Positions 57,115-64,000 of a stretch of 64,000 bases of DNA are shown one piece after another. A model generated the notes under the pieces. That model worked only from the letters and a program-made list of their open reading frames with translations, ran no database searches and had not been told where the DNA came from. Each line of letters starts with the position of its first letter. Position 1 is the first letter of the stretch. Made by a program: the position numbers and the translations under genes. The DNA is from Streptomyces nymphaeiformis (GTDB lineage Bacteria > Actinomycetota > Actinomycetes > Streptomycetales > Streptomycetaceae), in NCBI RefSeq assembly GCF_014203895.1, contig NZ_JACHJY010000015.1:1-64000 (forward strand), given 5' to 3'.

Positions 57115-57945
57115 TCAGCCGCTCGCGCCGAGCACCCGCCGGAAGGCCGCGAGCGTCGGCGTGCCGGAGGAGCGGTCGAGGACGGCGAAGACGACCTCCT
57201 CGAAGTGGCCGGCGAAGCGGCCGTCGCCGGTGAGGAGGGCCTTGAAGGTGCCCGCGACCTCCGCCGGGTCGTTCTGGAAGACCCCGCAGCCCCAGGCGCC
57301 GAGGACGAGCCGTCGGTATCCGGCCGCGGCCGCCGTCTCCAGGACGCGCTCGGCGCGGGAGGCGAGGGCGGCGGGCAGGCGGTCGGCGAGCTCGGGGGTG
57401 TTGCGGCGGACGGCGCCCGCGTTGGGCGCGGGCGACGTGAGGAAACCGACCGTGAAGGGCTCGGCGAGCAGCGCGCCCCGGTCGTCGCGGAAGACCGGGA
57501 CCCCGGGCGAGTGGATGACCCGGTCGGTGTAGAGGGCGTCCCGCCGGGCCCGGTGCTCGGCGTAGTAGTCGGGGGCGCGCAGCAGGGTGGTGTGGAGGGC
57601 GGAGGAGCGGCAGAGCGCCTCTTCCTGTGCCTGGGCGCCGTTGAGGTAGCCGCCGCCGGGGTTGCGGGCCGAGGCGAAGTTCAGGACGGCGACCGGGCGG
57701 GTGGGGTCGGCGCCCGTCATGCGGCGGGCAGCCGCCAGGCTGCTCTCGGGGGTGACCGTGAGGGTGGGTGTGCGGTCCGTGTCCGGCGTGACCGGGACCG
57801 GCTCGGGGCCGTGGAGGCGGGTTCCGGACAGGGCGGCGGTCAGGTTCTCGGTGAGGGAGACCGTTCGGCCGTCGGGGGCCCGGTAGTGGCCCGCCGCGAC
57901 GATCTCCTCGGTCTGTCGCGCGAGGGCGCGCAGTCGTGCACTCAT
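57115..57945 (-). CDS. TIGR02452 protein, bacterial PARG-like macrodomain
   Basis: A 276-residue protein with the poly(ADP-ribose) glycohydrolase signature: AVLNFASARNPGGGYLNGAQAQEEALCRSS, that is GGG at 97-99 and QEE at 107-109 with seven residues between. The C-terminal half has RLVLGAWGCGVFQNDP, typical of the macrodomain (GAWGCG). Family members remove ADP-ribose chains or bind ADP-ribose derivatives. It stands alone, convergent with the MazF-like gene and divergent from egtA. Confidence 0.88.
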   Translation of the reverse strand: MSARLRALARQTEEIVAAGHYRAPDGRTVSLTENLTAALSGTRLHGPEPVPVTPDTDRTPTLTVTPESSLAAARRMTGADPTRPVAVLNFASARNPGGGYLNGAQAQEEALCRSSALHTTLLRAPDYYAEHRARRDALYTDRVIHSPGVPVFRDDRGALLAEPFTVGFLTSPAPNAGAVRRNTPELADRLPAALASRAERVLETAAAAGYRRLVLGAWGCGVFQNDPAEVAGTFKALLTGDGRFAGHFEEVVFAVLDRSSGTPTLAAFRRVLGASG

Positions 57946-58145
57946 GTTCCTCAGGATGATCGTTTCGTTCCGTCGGGGACAAAGGGTTTTCCGGGGCTGG
58001 GGGGAGATTCGGACGAGCCGGGGCGCAGGGGGCGCGTGCGGGGCGGGTGGGGCGCTCTTGCACGCCGGTCGGCGGTGGCTTTAGGTGGAAGCAGCGGCTC
58101 ATCGGACGGGTCCCCGCGGGGACCCGAGGACCAGGAGGTGCACGG

Positions 58146-59405
58146 ATGTCGCCCAGCGGCATACCGCGTGGCGGGCCCCCTCTCACCGAGGGGGAGGCGG
58201 AGGACCTGCTGCGATGTATCTGCTTCAAGACCGGCCCGCCCCGCACGGTGGGGGTGGAGCTGGAGTGGCTCGTGCACGAGCTGCGCGATCCCCGGCTCCC
58301 CGTACGGCCGCAGAGGCTCGCGGCCGCGCTGGACACCGTGCGGGCCCTGCCGCTGGTGTCGGCGCTCACGTTCGAACCCGGCGGGCAGCTGGAGCTCAGC
58401 TCGCGCCCGGCCGGTTCCCTCATGGAGTGCCTGGACTCCCTCGCCGCCGACCTGACCGCGGTGCGGGCGGCGCTCGGGCCGCTCGGTCTGACCCTCAGCG
58501 GGTACGGGGTGGACCCCTGGCACGCGCCGCGCGGCCGGGTCCTGCACGAGCCGCGGTACGACGCGATGGAGATCGCGCTCGACCGGACCGGTCCTGCCGG
58601 GCGGGCGATGATGTGCGACTCGGCCTCGGTGCAGATCTGCCTCGACGCCGGCCTGGAGGAACCGGGCCCGCTCGGTTACCACCGGCGCTGGCAGCTGGCC
58701 CATCTGCTCGGCGCGGTGCTCGTGGCCGCCTTCGCCAACTCGCCCGTGCACGGCGGGCGCCGGACCGGCTGGCGGTCCACGCGACAGGCGCTGTGGACGG
58801 ATCTCGACCCGCGGCGGGCGCTCGCGCCGTCGTCGGACGGCGAGCCGCGCGCGGAGTGGGCGGCGCACGTCCTGGACACCCCGGTGATGTGCGTACGGGC
58901 CGAGGAGGGGCCGTGGGCGGTGCCGGAGGGGCTGACGTTCCGGGAGTGGCTGCGGACCGGCCTCCCCCGTCCGGCCGATGCCGACGACCTGCGCTATCAC
59001 ATGACGACCCTGTTCCCGCCGGTGCGGCCGCGCGGGCATCTGGAGCTGCGGATGGTGGACGCGCAGCCGGGCCGGGACGGCTGGATGGTGCCGGTGGCGG
59101 TGACGACGGCCGTGTTCGACGACCCGGAGGCGGCGGAGACCGTGTACCGGGCGGTGAAGCCGCTCGCGGAGCAGGCGGGTCCCGGTCCGGCCCCGCGCAA
59201 TCCGCTGTGGCGGGCGGCGGCCCGTGACGGGCTCGCCGATCCGGAGCTGCACGCCGCCGCCCAGGTGGTGTTCTTCGCCGCGCTCGACGCGCTGCCCCGG
59301 ATCGGGGCGAGCGAGGAGGTGCGGCGGATGGTCGCCGCCTTCCACGAGCGGTACGTGATCCCCGGGAGCTGCCCGGCCGACAACCCCCAGGTGGTGACGT
59401 CATGA
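58146..59405 (+). CDS. egtA: Ergothioneine biosynthesis glutamate-cysteine ligase EgtA
   Basis: A 419-residue GCS2-type ligase that makes gamma-glutamylcysteine for EgtB in the actinobacterial ergothioneine route. Marks are TVGVELEWLVHELRDP, LTFEPGGQLELSSRP (Glu cluster at the metal/ATP site), DPWHAPRGRVLHEPRYDAM, MCDSASVQICLDAG and HLELRMVDAQPG. ATG 58146 has a full AGGAGGTG ribosome site. Its TGA overlaps the egtB ATG by 4 bp, beginning a run of four overlapped genes. Confidence 0.94.
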   Translation: MSPSGIPRGGPPLTEGEAEDLLRCICFKTGPPRTVGVELEWLVHELRDPRLPVRPQRLAAALDTVRALPLVSALTFEPGGQLELSSRPAGSLMECLDSLAADLTAVRAALGPLGLTLSGYGVDPWHAPRGRVLHEPRYDAMEIALDRTGPAGRAMMCDSASVQICLDAGLEEPGPLGYHRRWQLAHLLGAVLVAAFANSPVHGGRRTGWRSTRQALWTDLDPRRALAPSSDGEPRAEWAAHVLDTPVMCVRAEEGPWAVPEGLTFREWLRTGLPRPADADDLRYHMTTLFPPVRPRGHLELRMVDAQPGRDGWMVPVAVTTAVFDDPEAAETVYRAVKPLAEQAGPGPAPRNPLWRAAARDGLADPELHAAAQVVFFAALDALPRIGASEEVRRMVAAFHERYVIPGSCPADNPQVVTS

Positions 59406-60727
59406 CCGCGACCGAGACCGGGACCGGCCCCGAGGCCCTGCGGCGGCGGGCCCTCGACGCCCTCACCACCGCACGGGAGCGCACCGCGCTCCTCACCTCC
59501 TGTGTGGAGGAGTCCGAACTCACCGCTCAGCACTCGCCGTTGATGTCGCCGCTCGTCTGGGACCTGGCGCACATCGGGAACCAGGAGGAGCAGTGGCTCT
59601 GGCGGGCCGTCGCCGGCCGTGAGGCGCTGCGTCCCGAGATCGACTCGCTGTACGACGCCTTCCAGCATCCGCGCGCCACCCGTCCGTCGCTTCCGCTGCT
59701 CGCGCCGGGCGAGGCGCGGGCCTATGCCGCCGACGTAAGGACCCGGGTGCTCGACATCCTGGCGAGCACCCCGCTGGAGGGGCGGCCGCTGCTCGACGCG
59801 GGCTTCGCGTTCGGCATGATCGCCCAGCACGAACAGCAGCACGACGAGACGATGTTGATCACCCATCAGCTGCGGAAGGGGCCCGCCGCCCTGACCGCTC
59901 CCCCGCCTCCGGTCCTGAGGTCGGGTCCGCTGCCTCCCGAAGTCCTCGTCCCCGGCGGCCCGTTCACCATGGGCACCTCGGACGAGCCGTGGTCCCTGGA
60001 CAACGAGCGGCCCGCACATCAGCGTGTCGTCCCCGCCTTCCACATCGACACCACGCCCGTCACGAACGGCGCCTACCTCGCCTTCATCGCCGACGGCGGC
60101 TACACGGACCGCCGCTGGTGGCGGCCCGAGGGCTGGGCGCAGATCCGGGAGCACGACATCGGGGCTCCGCTGTTCTGGCGCCGTGACGGCGGACAGTGGC
60201 TGCGCCGCCGGTTCGGGGTGACGGAGCCGGTGCCCGAGGAGGAGCCGGTCCTGCACGTCAGCTGGTACGAGGCGGACGCCTACGCGCGCTGGGCGGGGCG
60301 CCGGCTGCCGACCGAGGCGGAGTGGGAGAAGGCGGCCCGCCACGACCCGGTCTCCGGGCGCTCCCGGCGCTACCCGTGGGGCGACGCGGACCCGGGTCCG
60401 GAGCACGCGAACCTCGGACAGCGGCACCTGCGGCCCGCGGCGGCCGGCAGCTATCCGGCGGGTGCCTCGCCGCTCGGCGTACGGCAGCTGATCGGTGACG
60501 TGTGGGAGTGGACGGCCAGCGACTTCCTGCCGTACCCGGGGTTCACGGCCTTCCCGTACAAGGAGTACTCGGAGGTGTTCTTCGGTCCCGAGCACAAGGT
60601 GCTGCGCGGCGGTTCGTTCGCGGTGGACCCGGTCGCCTGCCGGGGCACCTTCCGCAACTGGGACCTGCCGGTGCGGCGCCAGATCTTCTCCGGCTTCCGG
60701 ACGGCGCGCAGCGCGGAGCTCGACTGA
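59402..60727 (+). CDS. egtB: Ergothioneine sulfoxide synthase EgtB
   Basis: A 441-residue non-haem iron enzyme joining hercynine and gamma-glutamylcysteine through an O2-dependent C-S bond. The N-terminal DinB-like domain provides iron ligands MSPLVWDLAHIGNQEEQWL (His) and HEQQHDET (H143, H147). The C-terminal FGE-sulfatase-like domain has PGGPFTMGTSDEPWSLDNERPAHQ, LPTEAEWEKAAR, WEWTASDFLPYPGF and LRGGSFAVDP. Start overlaps egtA (ATGA) and stop overlaps egtC (TGATG). Confidence 0.96.
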   Translation: MTATETGTGPEALRRRALDALTTARERTALLTSCVEESELTAQHSPLMSPLVWDLAHIGNQEEQWLWRAVAGREALRPEIDSLYDAFQHPRATRPSLPLLAPGEARAYAADVRTRVLDILASTPLEGRPLLDAGFAFGMIAQHEQQHDETMLITHQLRKGPAALTAPPPPVLRSGPLPPEVLVPGGPFTMGTSDEPWSLDNERPAHQRVVPAFHIDTTPVTNGAYLAFIADGGYTDRRWWRPEGWAQIREHDIGAPLFWRRDGGQWLRRRFGVTEPVPEEEPVLHVSWYEADAYARWAGRRLPTEAEWEKAARHDPVSGRSRRYPWGDADPGPEHANLGQRHLRPAAAGSYPAGASPLGVRQLIGDVWEWTASDFLPYPGFTAFPYKEYSEVFFGPEHKVLRGGSFAVDPVACRGTFRNWDLPVRRQIFSGFRTARSAELD

Positions 60728-61479
60728 TGTGCCGTCATCTCGCGTACGTGGGCGGTCCGGTGGCGCTCGGCGAGCTGCTCGTCCGGCCGCCGCACGCCCT
60801 GCTGCGCCAGTCCTGGGAGCCCCGTACGCAGGACAGCGGCGTGGTGAACGCCGACGGGTTCGGCGTGGGCTGGTACGCCGAGGGGGATCCGGTGCCGGCG
60901 CGGTACCGGCGGGCCGGCCCGATCTGGGGCGACCTGTCCTTCGCGGACCTCGCCCGGGTGGTGCGCTCCGGGGCCTTCCTCGGGGCGGTGCGGGGGGCCA
61001 CGCTCCCCGGCGCCGACGGGGAGGCCGCGGCGGCGCCGTTCACCGCCGGACCCTGGCTGTTCAGCCACAACGGCGCGGTCGGGGGGTGGCCGGACTCCGT
61101 CTCGGCGCTCGCCGGGGGGCTGTCGGCCGGGGAGCTGCTGCGTCTGGAGGCGCGCACCGACTCGGCGCTGCTCTGGGCGCTCGTGCTGCACCGGCTGCGG
61201 GCCGGGGACGCGCCGGGGGCGGCGCTCGCCGACACGGTCCGGGAGGTCGCGGCCGCGGCCCCCGGCTCCCGGCTGAACCTGCTGCTCACCGACGGCGAGC
61301 GGATCGCCGCGACCGCCTGGCGGAACAGCCTCTGGTACCTGTCGGGCCCCGGCCGGGTGGCCCTGGCCTCCGAACCGTACGACGACGATCCGCGCTGGCG
61401 GGAGGTGCCCGAGTACACGCTCGTCACCGCCGACCGCGCCGATGTCACCCTCACCCCGCTCAAGGAGCCGTCCGCGTGA
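60727..61479 (+). CDS. egtC: Ergothioneine gamma-glutamyl hydrolase EgtC
   Basis: A 250-residue class II glutamine amidotransferase-like hydrolase that removes the gamma-glutamyl group from hercynyl-gamma-glutamylcysteine sulfoxide. The nucleophile is Cys2 in MCRHLAYVG. Further marks are NADGFGVGWYAEGDPVPARYRR, FLGAVRGAT and WLFSHNGAVGGWPD. The stop overlaps the egtD GTG (GTGA), so all four genes are coupled. Confidence 0.95.
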   Translation: MCRHLAYVGGPVALGELLVRPPHALLRQSWEPRTQDSGVVNADGFGVGWYAEGDPVPARYRRAGPIWGDLSFADLARVVRSGAFLGAVRGATLPGADGEAAAAPFTAGPWLFSHNGAVGGWPDSVSALAGGLSAGELLRLEARTDSALLWALVLHRLRAGDAPGAALADTVREVAAAAPGSRLNLLLTDGERIAATAWRNSLWYLSGPGRVALASEPYDDDPRWREVPEYTLVTADRADVTLTPLKEPSA

Positions 61480-62441
61480 GCCCGTTCCAGCTGACCCGCA
61501 CCCTCGCCGCGGACGCCGCCGGCGCCGATCTCCGTGCCGACGTCCTGCACGGTCTGACCCGCTCCCCCAAGGAGCTGCCGCCCAAGTGGTTCTACGACGC
61601 CCGGGGCAGTGAGCTGTTCGAGGAGATCACCCGGCTGCCCGAGTACTACCCCACGCGCGCGGAGCGGGAGATCCTGGTCACGCGGGCGCCGGAGATCGCC
61701 GCCGCGACCGGGGCCCGGACCCTGGTGGAGCTGGGTTCCGGTTCCTCCGAGAAGACGCGGTTCCTGATCGACGCGCTGCTACCGGGTCTGGACGCGTACG
61801 TGCCCGTGGACGTGTCCGAGTCCGCGCTGGTCGGGGCGGCGGAGTCGCTGCTCGCGGACCGGCCGGAGCTGCACGTGCACGCGCTCGTCGCCGACTTCAC
61901 GCGGGGGCTCGCGCTGCCGGGGACGCCGGGGCCGCGTCTGGTGGCCTTCCTCGGCGGCACGATCGGCAATCTGCTCCCCGCCGAGCGGCGCACCTTCCTG
62001 CGTTCGGTCCGTGCCATGCTCGCGCCGGGCGACGCGCTGCTGCTCGGCACGGACCTGGTGAAGGACGAGGCGACGCTCGTGGCCGCCTACGACGACGCGG
62101 CCGGGGTGACGGCCGCGTTCAACAAGAACGTGCTGTCGGTGATCGACCGGGAGCTGGGGGCGGACGCCGATCCGGCCGCCTTCGACCACGTGGCGGTGTG
62201 GGACGCCGAGCGGGAGTGGATCGAGATGCGGCTGCGCGCCCGCCGCGCGCTGACCGTGAAGATCCCGGAGCTGGATCTCGTGGTGCCGTTCGCGGCGGGC
62301 GAGGAGATGCGGACGGAGGTGTCCGCGAAGTTCCGTCAGGCGGGCGTACGGAAGGAGCTGGCGGCGGCGGACCTGGAGCTGTCCCGCTGGTGGACGGACG
62401 GCGAGGGCAGGTTCGCGCTGTCCCTGGCGACGGTCGGCTGA
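61476..62441 (+). CDS. egtD: L-histidine N-alpha-methyltransferase EgtD
   Basis: A 321-residue SAM-dependent enzyme trimethylating histidine to hercynine. Landmarks are SPKELPPKWFYDARGSELFEEITRLPEYYPTRAE, the SAM loop TLVELGSGSSEKTRFLIDALL, VAFLGGTIGNLLP, LGTDLVKDEATLVAAYDD, FNKNVLSVIDRELGAD and EMRTEVSAKF. GTG 61476 overlaps egtC. The 3' end overlaps the convergent acyltransferase gene by 106 bp and its stop codon lies in a 15-bp repeat. No egtE lyase gene follows within the window. Confidence 0.96.
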   Translation: MSPFQLTRTLAADAAGADLRADVLHGLTRSPKELPPKWFYDARGSELFEEITRLPEYYPTRAEREILVTRAPEIAAATGARTLVELGSGSSEKTRFLIDALLPGLDAYVPVDVSESALVGAAESLLADRPELHVHALVADFTRGLALPGTPGPRLVAFLGGTIGNLLPAERRTFLRSVRAMLAPGDALLLGTDLVKDEATLVAAYDDAAGVTAAFNKNVLSVIDRELGADADPAAFDHVAVWDAEREWIEMRLRARRALTVKIPELDLVVPFAAGEEMRTEVSAKFRQAGVRKELAAADLELSRWWTDGEGRFALSLATVG

Positions 62442-63295
62442 GGGACGGTCGGCTGAGCGGCGGCCGGGCGGGCGGCGGCTGACTGAGCGACGGTCCGCTG
62501 AGCCGCGGCCGCCAGGGCTCGGCGGTCCGGATACCGAATACTGGATATCGGATCCATTATTCGAATATTGGCCACCATCCGCCGCGCGGTGACGACCCGC
62601 CACAAGGACGCGCCCAGCGGATCGTCCCCGACGTACGCGGCGGCCCCGGTGGGCCGGTAGTCGATCCGTACCGGCAGCACGGCGCTTCCGCTGTCGAGCG
62701 CCGCCTGGAACGCGGCCGGGCGGAAGCGCCCCCGGGCCCGCCCGCACCAGGTGGACCCCTCGGGGAAGACGACCACCCGGCCGCCGCCGGCGAGCACCGC
62801 GGACATCTCCCGGACGGTGCCGGGCAGGGCCCTGAGCCGGTCGCGGTCGATGAAGAGGGTGCCGCCGAGCGCGGCGAGCGGGCCCAGGACGGGCCAGTGG
62901 CGGACCTCGGTCTTGGCCACCATCCGGCCGGGCAGCACGGCCGCGAGGAGCGGGACGTCCAGCCAGGAGACGTGGTTGGCGACGACGAGGAGCGGGCCGG
63001 TGAGCCCGTCGGCCGTCCCCTCGTACCGTACGCGCACGCCGAAGGCGCGGACCACGGCCCGCACCCAGCTCCGGACGAGGGCGAGGCGCCCGGCCGCGGG
63101 GAGCAGCCCCGCGGCCGGGGCGAGCAGGACGCCGAGGAGGACGGTGCCGATCCCGGCGGTCAGCCGGGCCACGGCGAGGACCGTGCCGGCCCGCTCGTCC
63201 GGCCGCCCGGGCCCGGTCTCGGGGTGGGCCGTGCAGCGGCCGGGGGTGCAGGGCGCCGTGGGGAGCCACGGCGAGAGGGCCGTGGACCCGTTCAC
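62336..63295 (-). CDS. 1-acyl-glycerol-3-phosphate acyltransferase-like protein (PlsC family)
   Basis: A 319-residue lipid acyltransferase. The catalytic motif is VVANHVSWLDVPLLAAVLP (HxxxxD, here NHVSWLD), with FIDRDRLRALPGTV and VVFPEGSTWCGRARGRFRPAAF (FPEGT-like). One N-terminal membrane stretch (TAGIGTVLLGVLLAPAAGLL) is seen. GTG 63295 overlaps the GNAT stop (GTGA). After residue ~265 an Ala/Gln/Pro-rich tail (AQRTVAQSAAARPAAAQPTVPQ) runs to a stop inside the egtD 3' end. Codons for NIRIMDPISSIRY (62536-62571) are unusually AT-rich. With the GNAT partner it resembles an OlsA/OlsB-type pair. Confidence 0.85.
   Translation of the reverse strand: MNGSTALSPWLPTAPCTPGRCTAHPETGPGRPDERAGTVLAVARLTAGIGTVLLGVLLAPAAGLLPAAGRLALVRSWVRAVVRAFGVRVRYEGTADGLTGPLLVVANHVSWLDVPLLAAVLPGRMVAKTEVRHWPVLGPLAALGGTLFIDRDRLRALPGTVREMSAVLAGGGRVVVFPEGSTWCGRARGRFRPAAFQAALDSGSAVLPVRIDYRPTGAAAYVGDDPLGASLWRVVTARRMVANIRIMDPISSIRYPDRRALAAAAQRTVAQSAAARPAAAQPTVPQPTVARDSANLPSPSVHQRDSSRSAAASSFRTPA
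62429..62457 (+). repeat. 15-bp tandem repeat over the egtD stop codon
   Basis: GACGGTCGGCTGAG occurs at 62429-62442 and 62444-62457; the first copy contains the egtD TGA. Related elements (GACGGTCCGCTGAG) follow near 62490. Confidence 0.75.
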
Positions 63296-64000
63296 CGCGC
63301 CGGGACGAGCGAGAGGAAGTGGTTGAGGTAGCGCGGGTTGGTGCGGCGCATCGAGAGCAGGACGTAGAGGTCGGCGGTGCCGAAGTCGGGGTCGTGCGCG
63401 GGCGCGCCGCAGACCCAGGCGCCGAGCCGCAGGTAGCCGCGGAGCAGCGGCGGGAGCTCGGTGCGGCCCTCGGGGCGGGCGATGCCGTCGGGGCTCCACA
63501 GCTTGTGCGGGGTGACCCAGTACTCCTCGGGGGCGAGGTGCTTGGCCTTGACGGTGTCCCAGGTGGCGGCGGCGAGGGTGCCGCCGTCGGCGAGCGGGAT
63601 GGAGCAGCAGCCGGCGAGCCAGTTGTGGCCGGTGCGGGTCATGTAGCGGGCGAGGCCGGCCCAGATGAGGGCGATCACGGCGCCGTTGCGGTGGGCGGGG
63701 TGGACGCAGGAGCGGCCGACCTCCACCAGGTCGTGCCGGACGGGCGCGAGGCGGGTGAGGTCGAACTCGGTCTCGGAGTAGAGGCGTCCGGCGACGGCGG
63801 CCCGGTCGGGCGGCAGGATCCGGTAGGTGCCGACGACCTCGCCGGTGCCCTCCTCGCGCACCAGGAGGTGGTCGCAGTACGCGTCGAAGGCGTCGCCGTC
63901 GAGGCCGGGCTCGGGGCCGTCGAGCAGGGCGCCCATCTCGCCGGCGAAGACCTGGTGGCGCAGCCGCTGGGCGGCCCGGACGTCCTCCTGGTCCCGGGCG
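63292..64000 (-). CDS. GNAT-fold N-acyltransferase (OlsB/hemolysin-like), 5' end outside window
   Basis: At least 235 codons; the frame remains open to the right edge (RDQEDVRAAQRLRHQVFAGEMGALLDG), so the start is missing. Features of the OlsB/acyl-homoserine-like GNAT group are AFDAYCDHLLVREEGTGEVVGTYRILPP, FDLTRLAPVRHDLVEVGRSCVHPAHRNGAVIALIWAGLARYM and LPPLLRGYLRLGAWVCGAPAHDPDFGTADLYVLLSM. In ornithine-lipid synthesis OlsB N-acylates ornithine and a PlsC-like OlsA O-acylates the product. The GTGA overlap with the PlsC gene supports such a two-step role. Confidence 0.88.
   Translation of the reverse strand, partial: ARDQEDVRAAQRLRHQVFAGEMGALLDGPEPGLDGDAFDAYCDHLLVREEGTGEVVGTYRILPPDRAAVAGRLYSETEFDLTRLAPVRHDLVEVGRSCVHPAHRNGAVIALIWAGLARYMTRTGHNWLAGCCSIPLADGGTLAAATWDTVKAKHLAPEEYWVTPHKLWSPDGIARPEGRTELPPLLRGYLRLGAWVCGAPAHDPDFGTADLYVLLSMRRTNPRYLNHFLSLVPAR

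Overview
The window is very high-GC actinobacterial DNA and almost certainly comes from a Streptomyces chromosome. The signs are GC-rich third codon positions, many GTG starts, stop-start overlaps of the ATGA, GTGA and TGATG type, twin-arginine and lipoprotein signals, a single TTA codon in a secreted phosphatase, and a xylose/xylobiose locus plus an ergothioneine locus of the streptomycete kind. I see no rRNA, tRNA, CRISPR array, insertion sequence or replication origin. All calls are read from the sequence and from family knowledge; no database search was run.

Layout. From 1 to 7.5 kb there is a leftward run of eight genes: YcaC-like hydrolase, DoxX membrane protein, Dps, flavin disulfide reductase, two alpha/beta hydrolases, an amidohydrolase and a membrane transporter cut by the window edge. 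From 7.8 to 21 kb lies a pentose/xylo-oligosaccharide block: galM, xylB divergent from xylA, a ROK regulator, a LacI regulator (bxlR-like) divergent from an ABC importer and an intracellular GH3 beta-xylosidase (bxlEFGA-like), and a Gfo/Idh/MocA dehydrogenase. After an EF-hand gene, 21.9 to 26.1 kb holds a tightly coupled leftward four-gene operon: a furan-phosphate synthase (MfnB family), an aldehyde dehydrogenase, a zinc alcohol dehydrogenase and a carboxyl-methyltransferase-like enzyme. From 26.4 to 29.4 kb come a DUF1254 protein and a Tat-exported purple acid phosphatase. From 29.6 to 34.8 kb a TetR regulator, a self-sufficient CYP102-type P450/reductase fusion and a zinc dehydrogenase share a 20-bp operator. 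From 34.9 to 38.8 kb is partly decayed sequence (internally deleted symporter, truncated GMC oxidoreductase) around a SpoIIE-type phosphatase.

From 38.8 to 43.5 kb are an MBL hydrolase, a pirin, a TPR protein and a probable copper-response trio (DUF6153, DUF305, BNR-repeat lipoprotein) behind a CsoR-like site. From 43.5 to 47.4 kb an amidohydrolase and an NCS1 permease face a TetR regulator across a 37-bp perfect palindrome. From 47.4 to 54.6 kb come a second flavin disulfide reductase, thioredoxin, thiolase, a LacI/MFS divergent pair and an alpha/beta hydrolase. From 54.6 to 58 kb are an NfeD-like/flotillin pair, a 56-residue ORF, a MazF-like protein and a PARG-like macrodomain protein. From 58.1 to 62.4 kb is egtABCD (ergothioneine), and the right edge holds a PlsC/GNAT lipid acyltransferase pair.

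The strongest regulatory signals are (i) a CGAAA/TTTCG operator family that sits at bxlE, inside the bxlR helix-turn-helix codons, at galM and at the YcaC operon, and (ii) the ACTTGnTC-N4-GAnCAAGT operator joining the TetR, P450 and dehydrogenase genes. The best candidate for an undescribed pathway is the MfnB-ALDH-ADH-methyltransferase operon.
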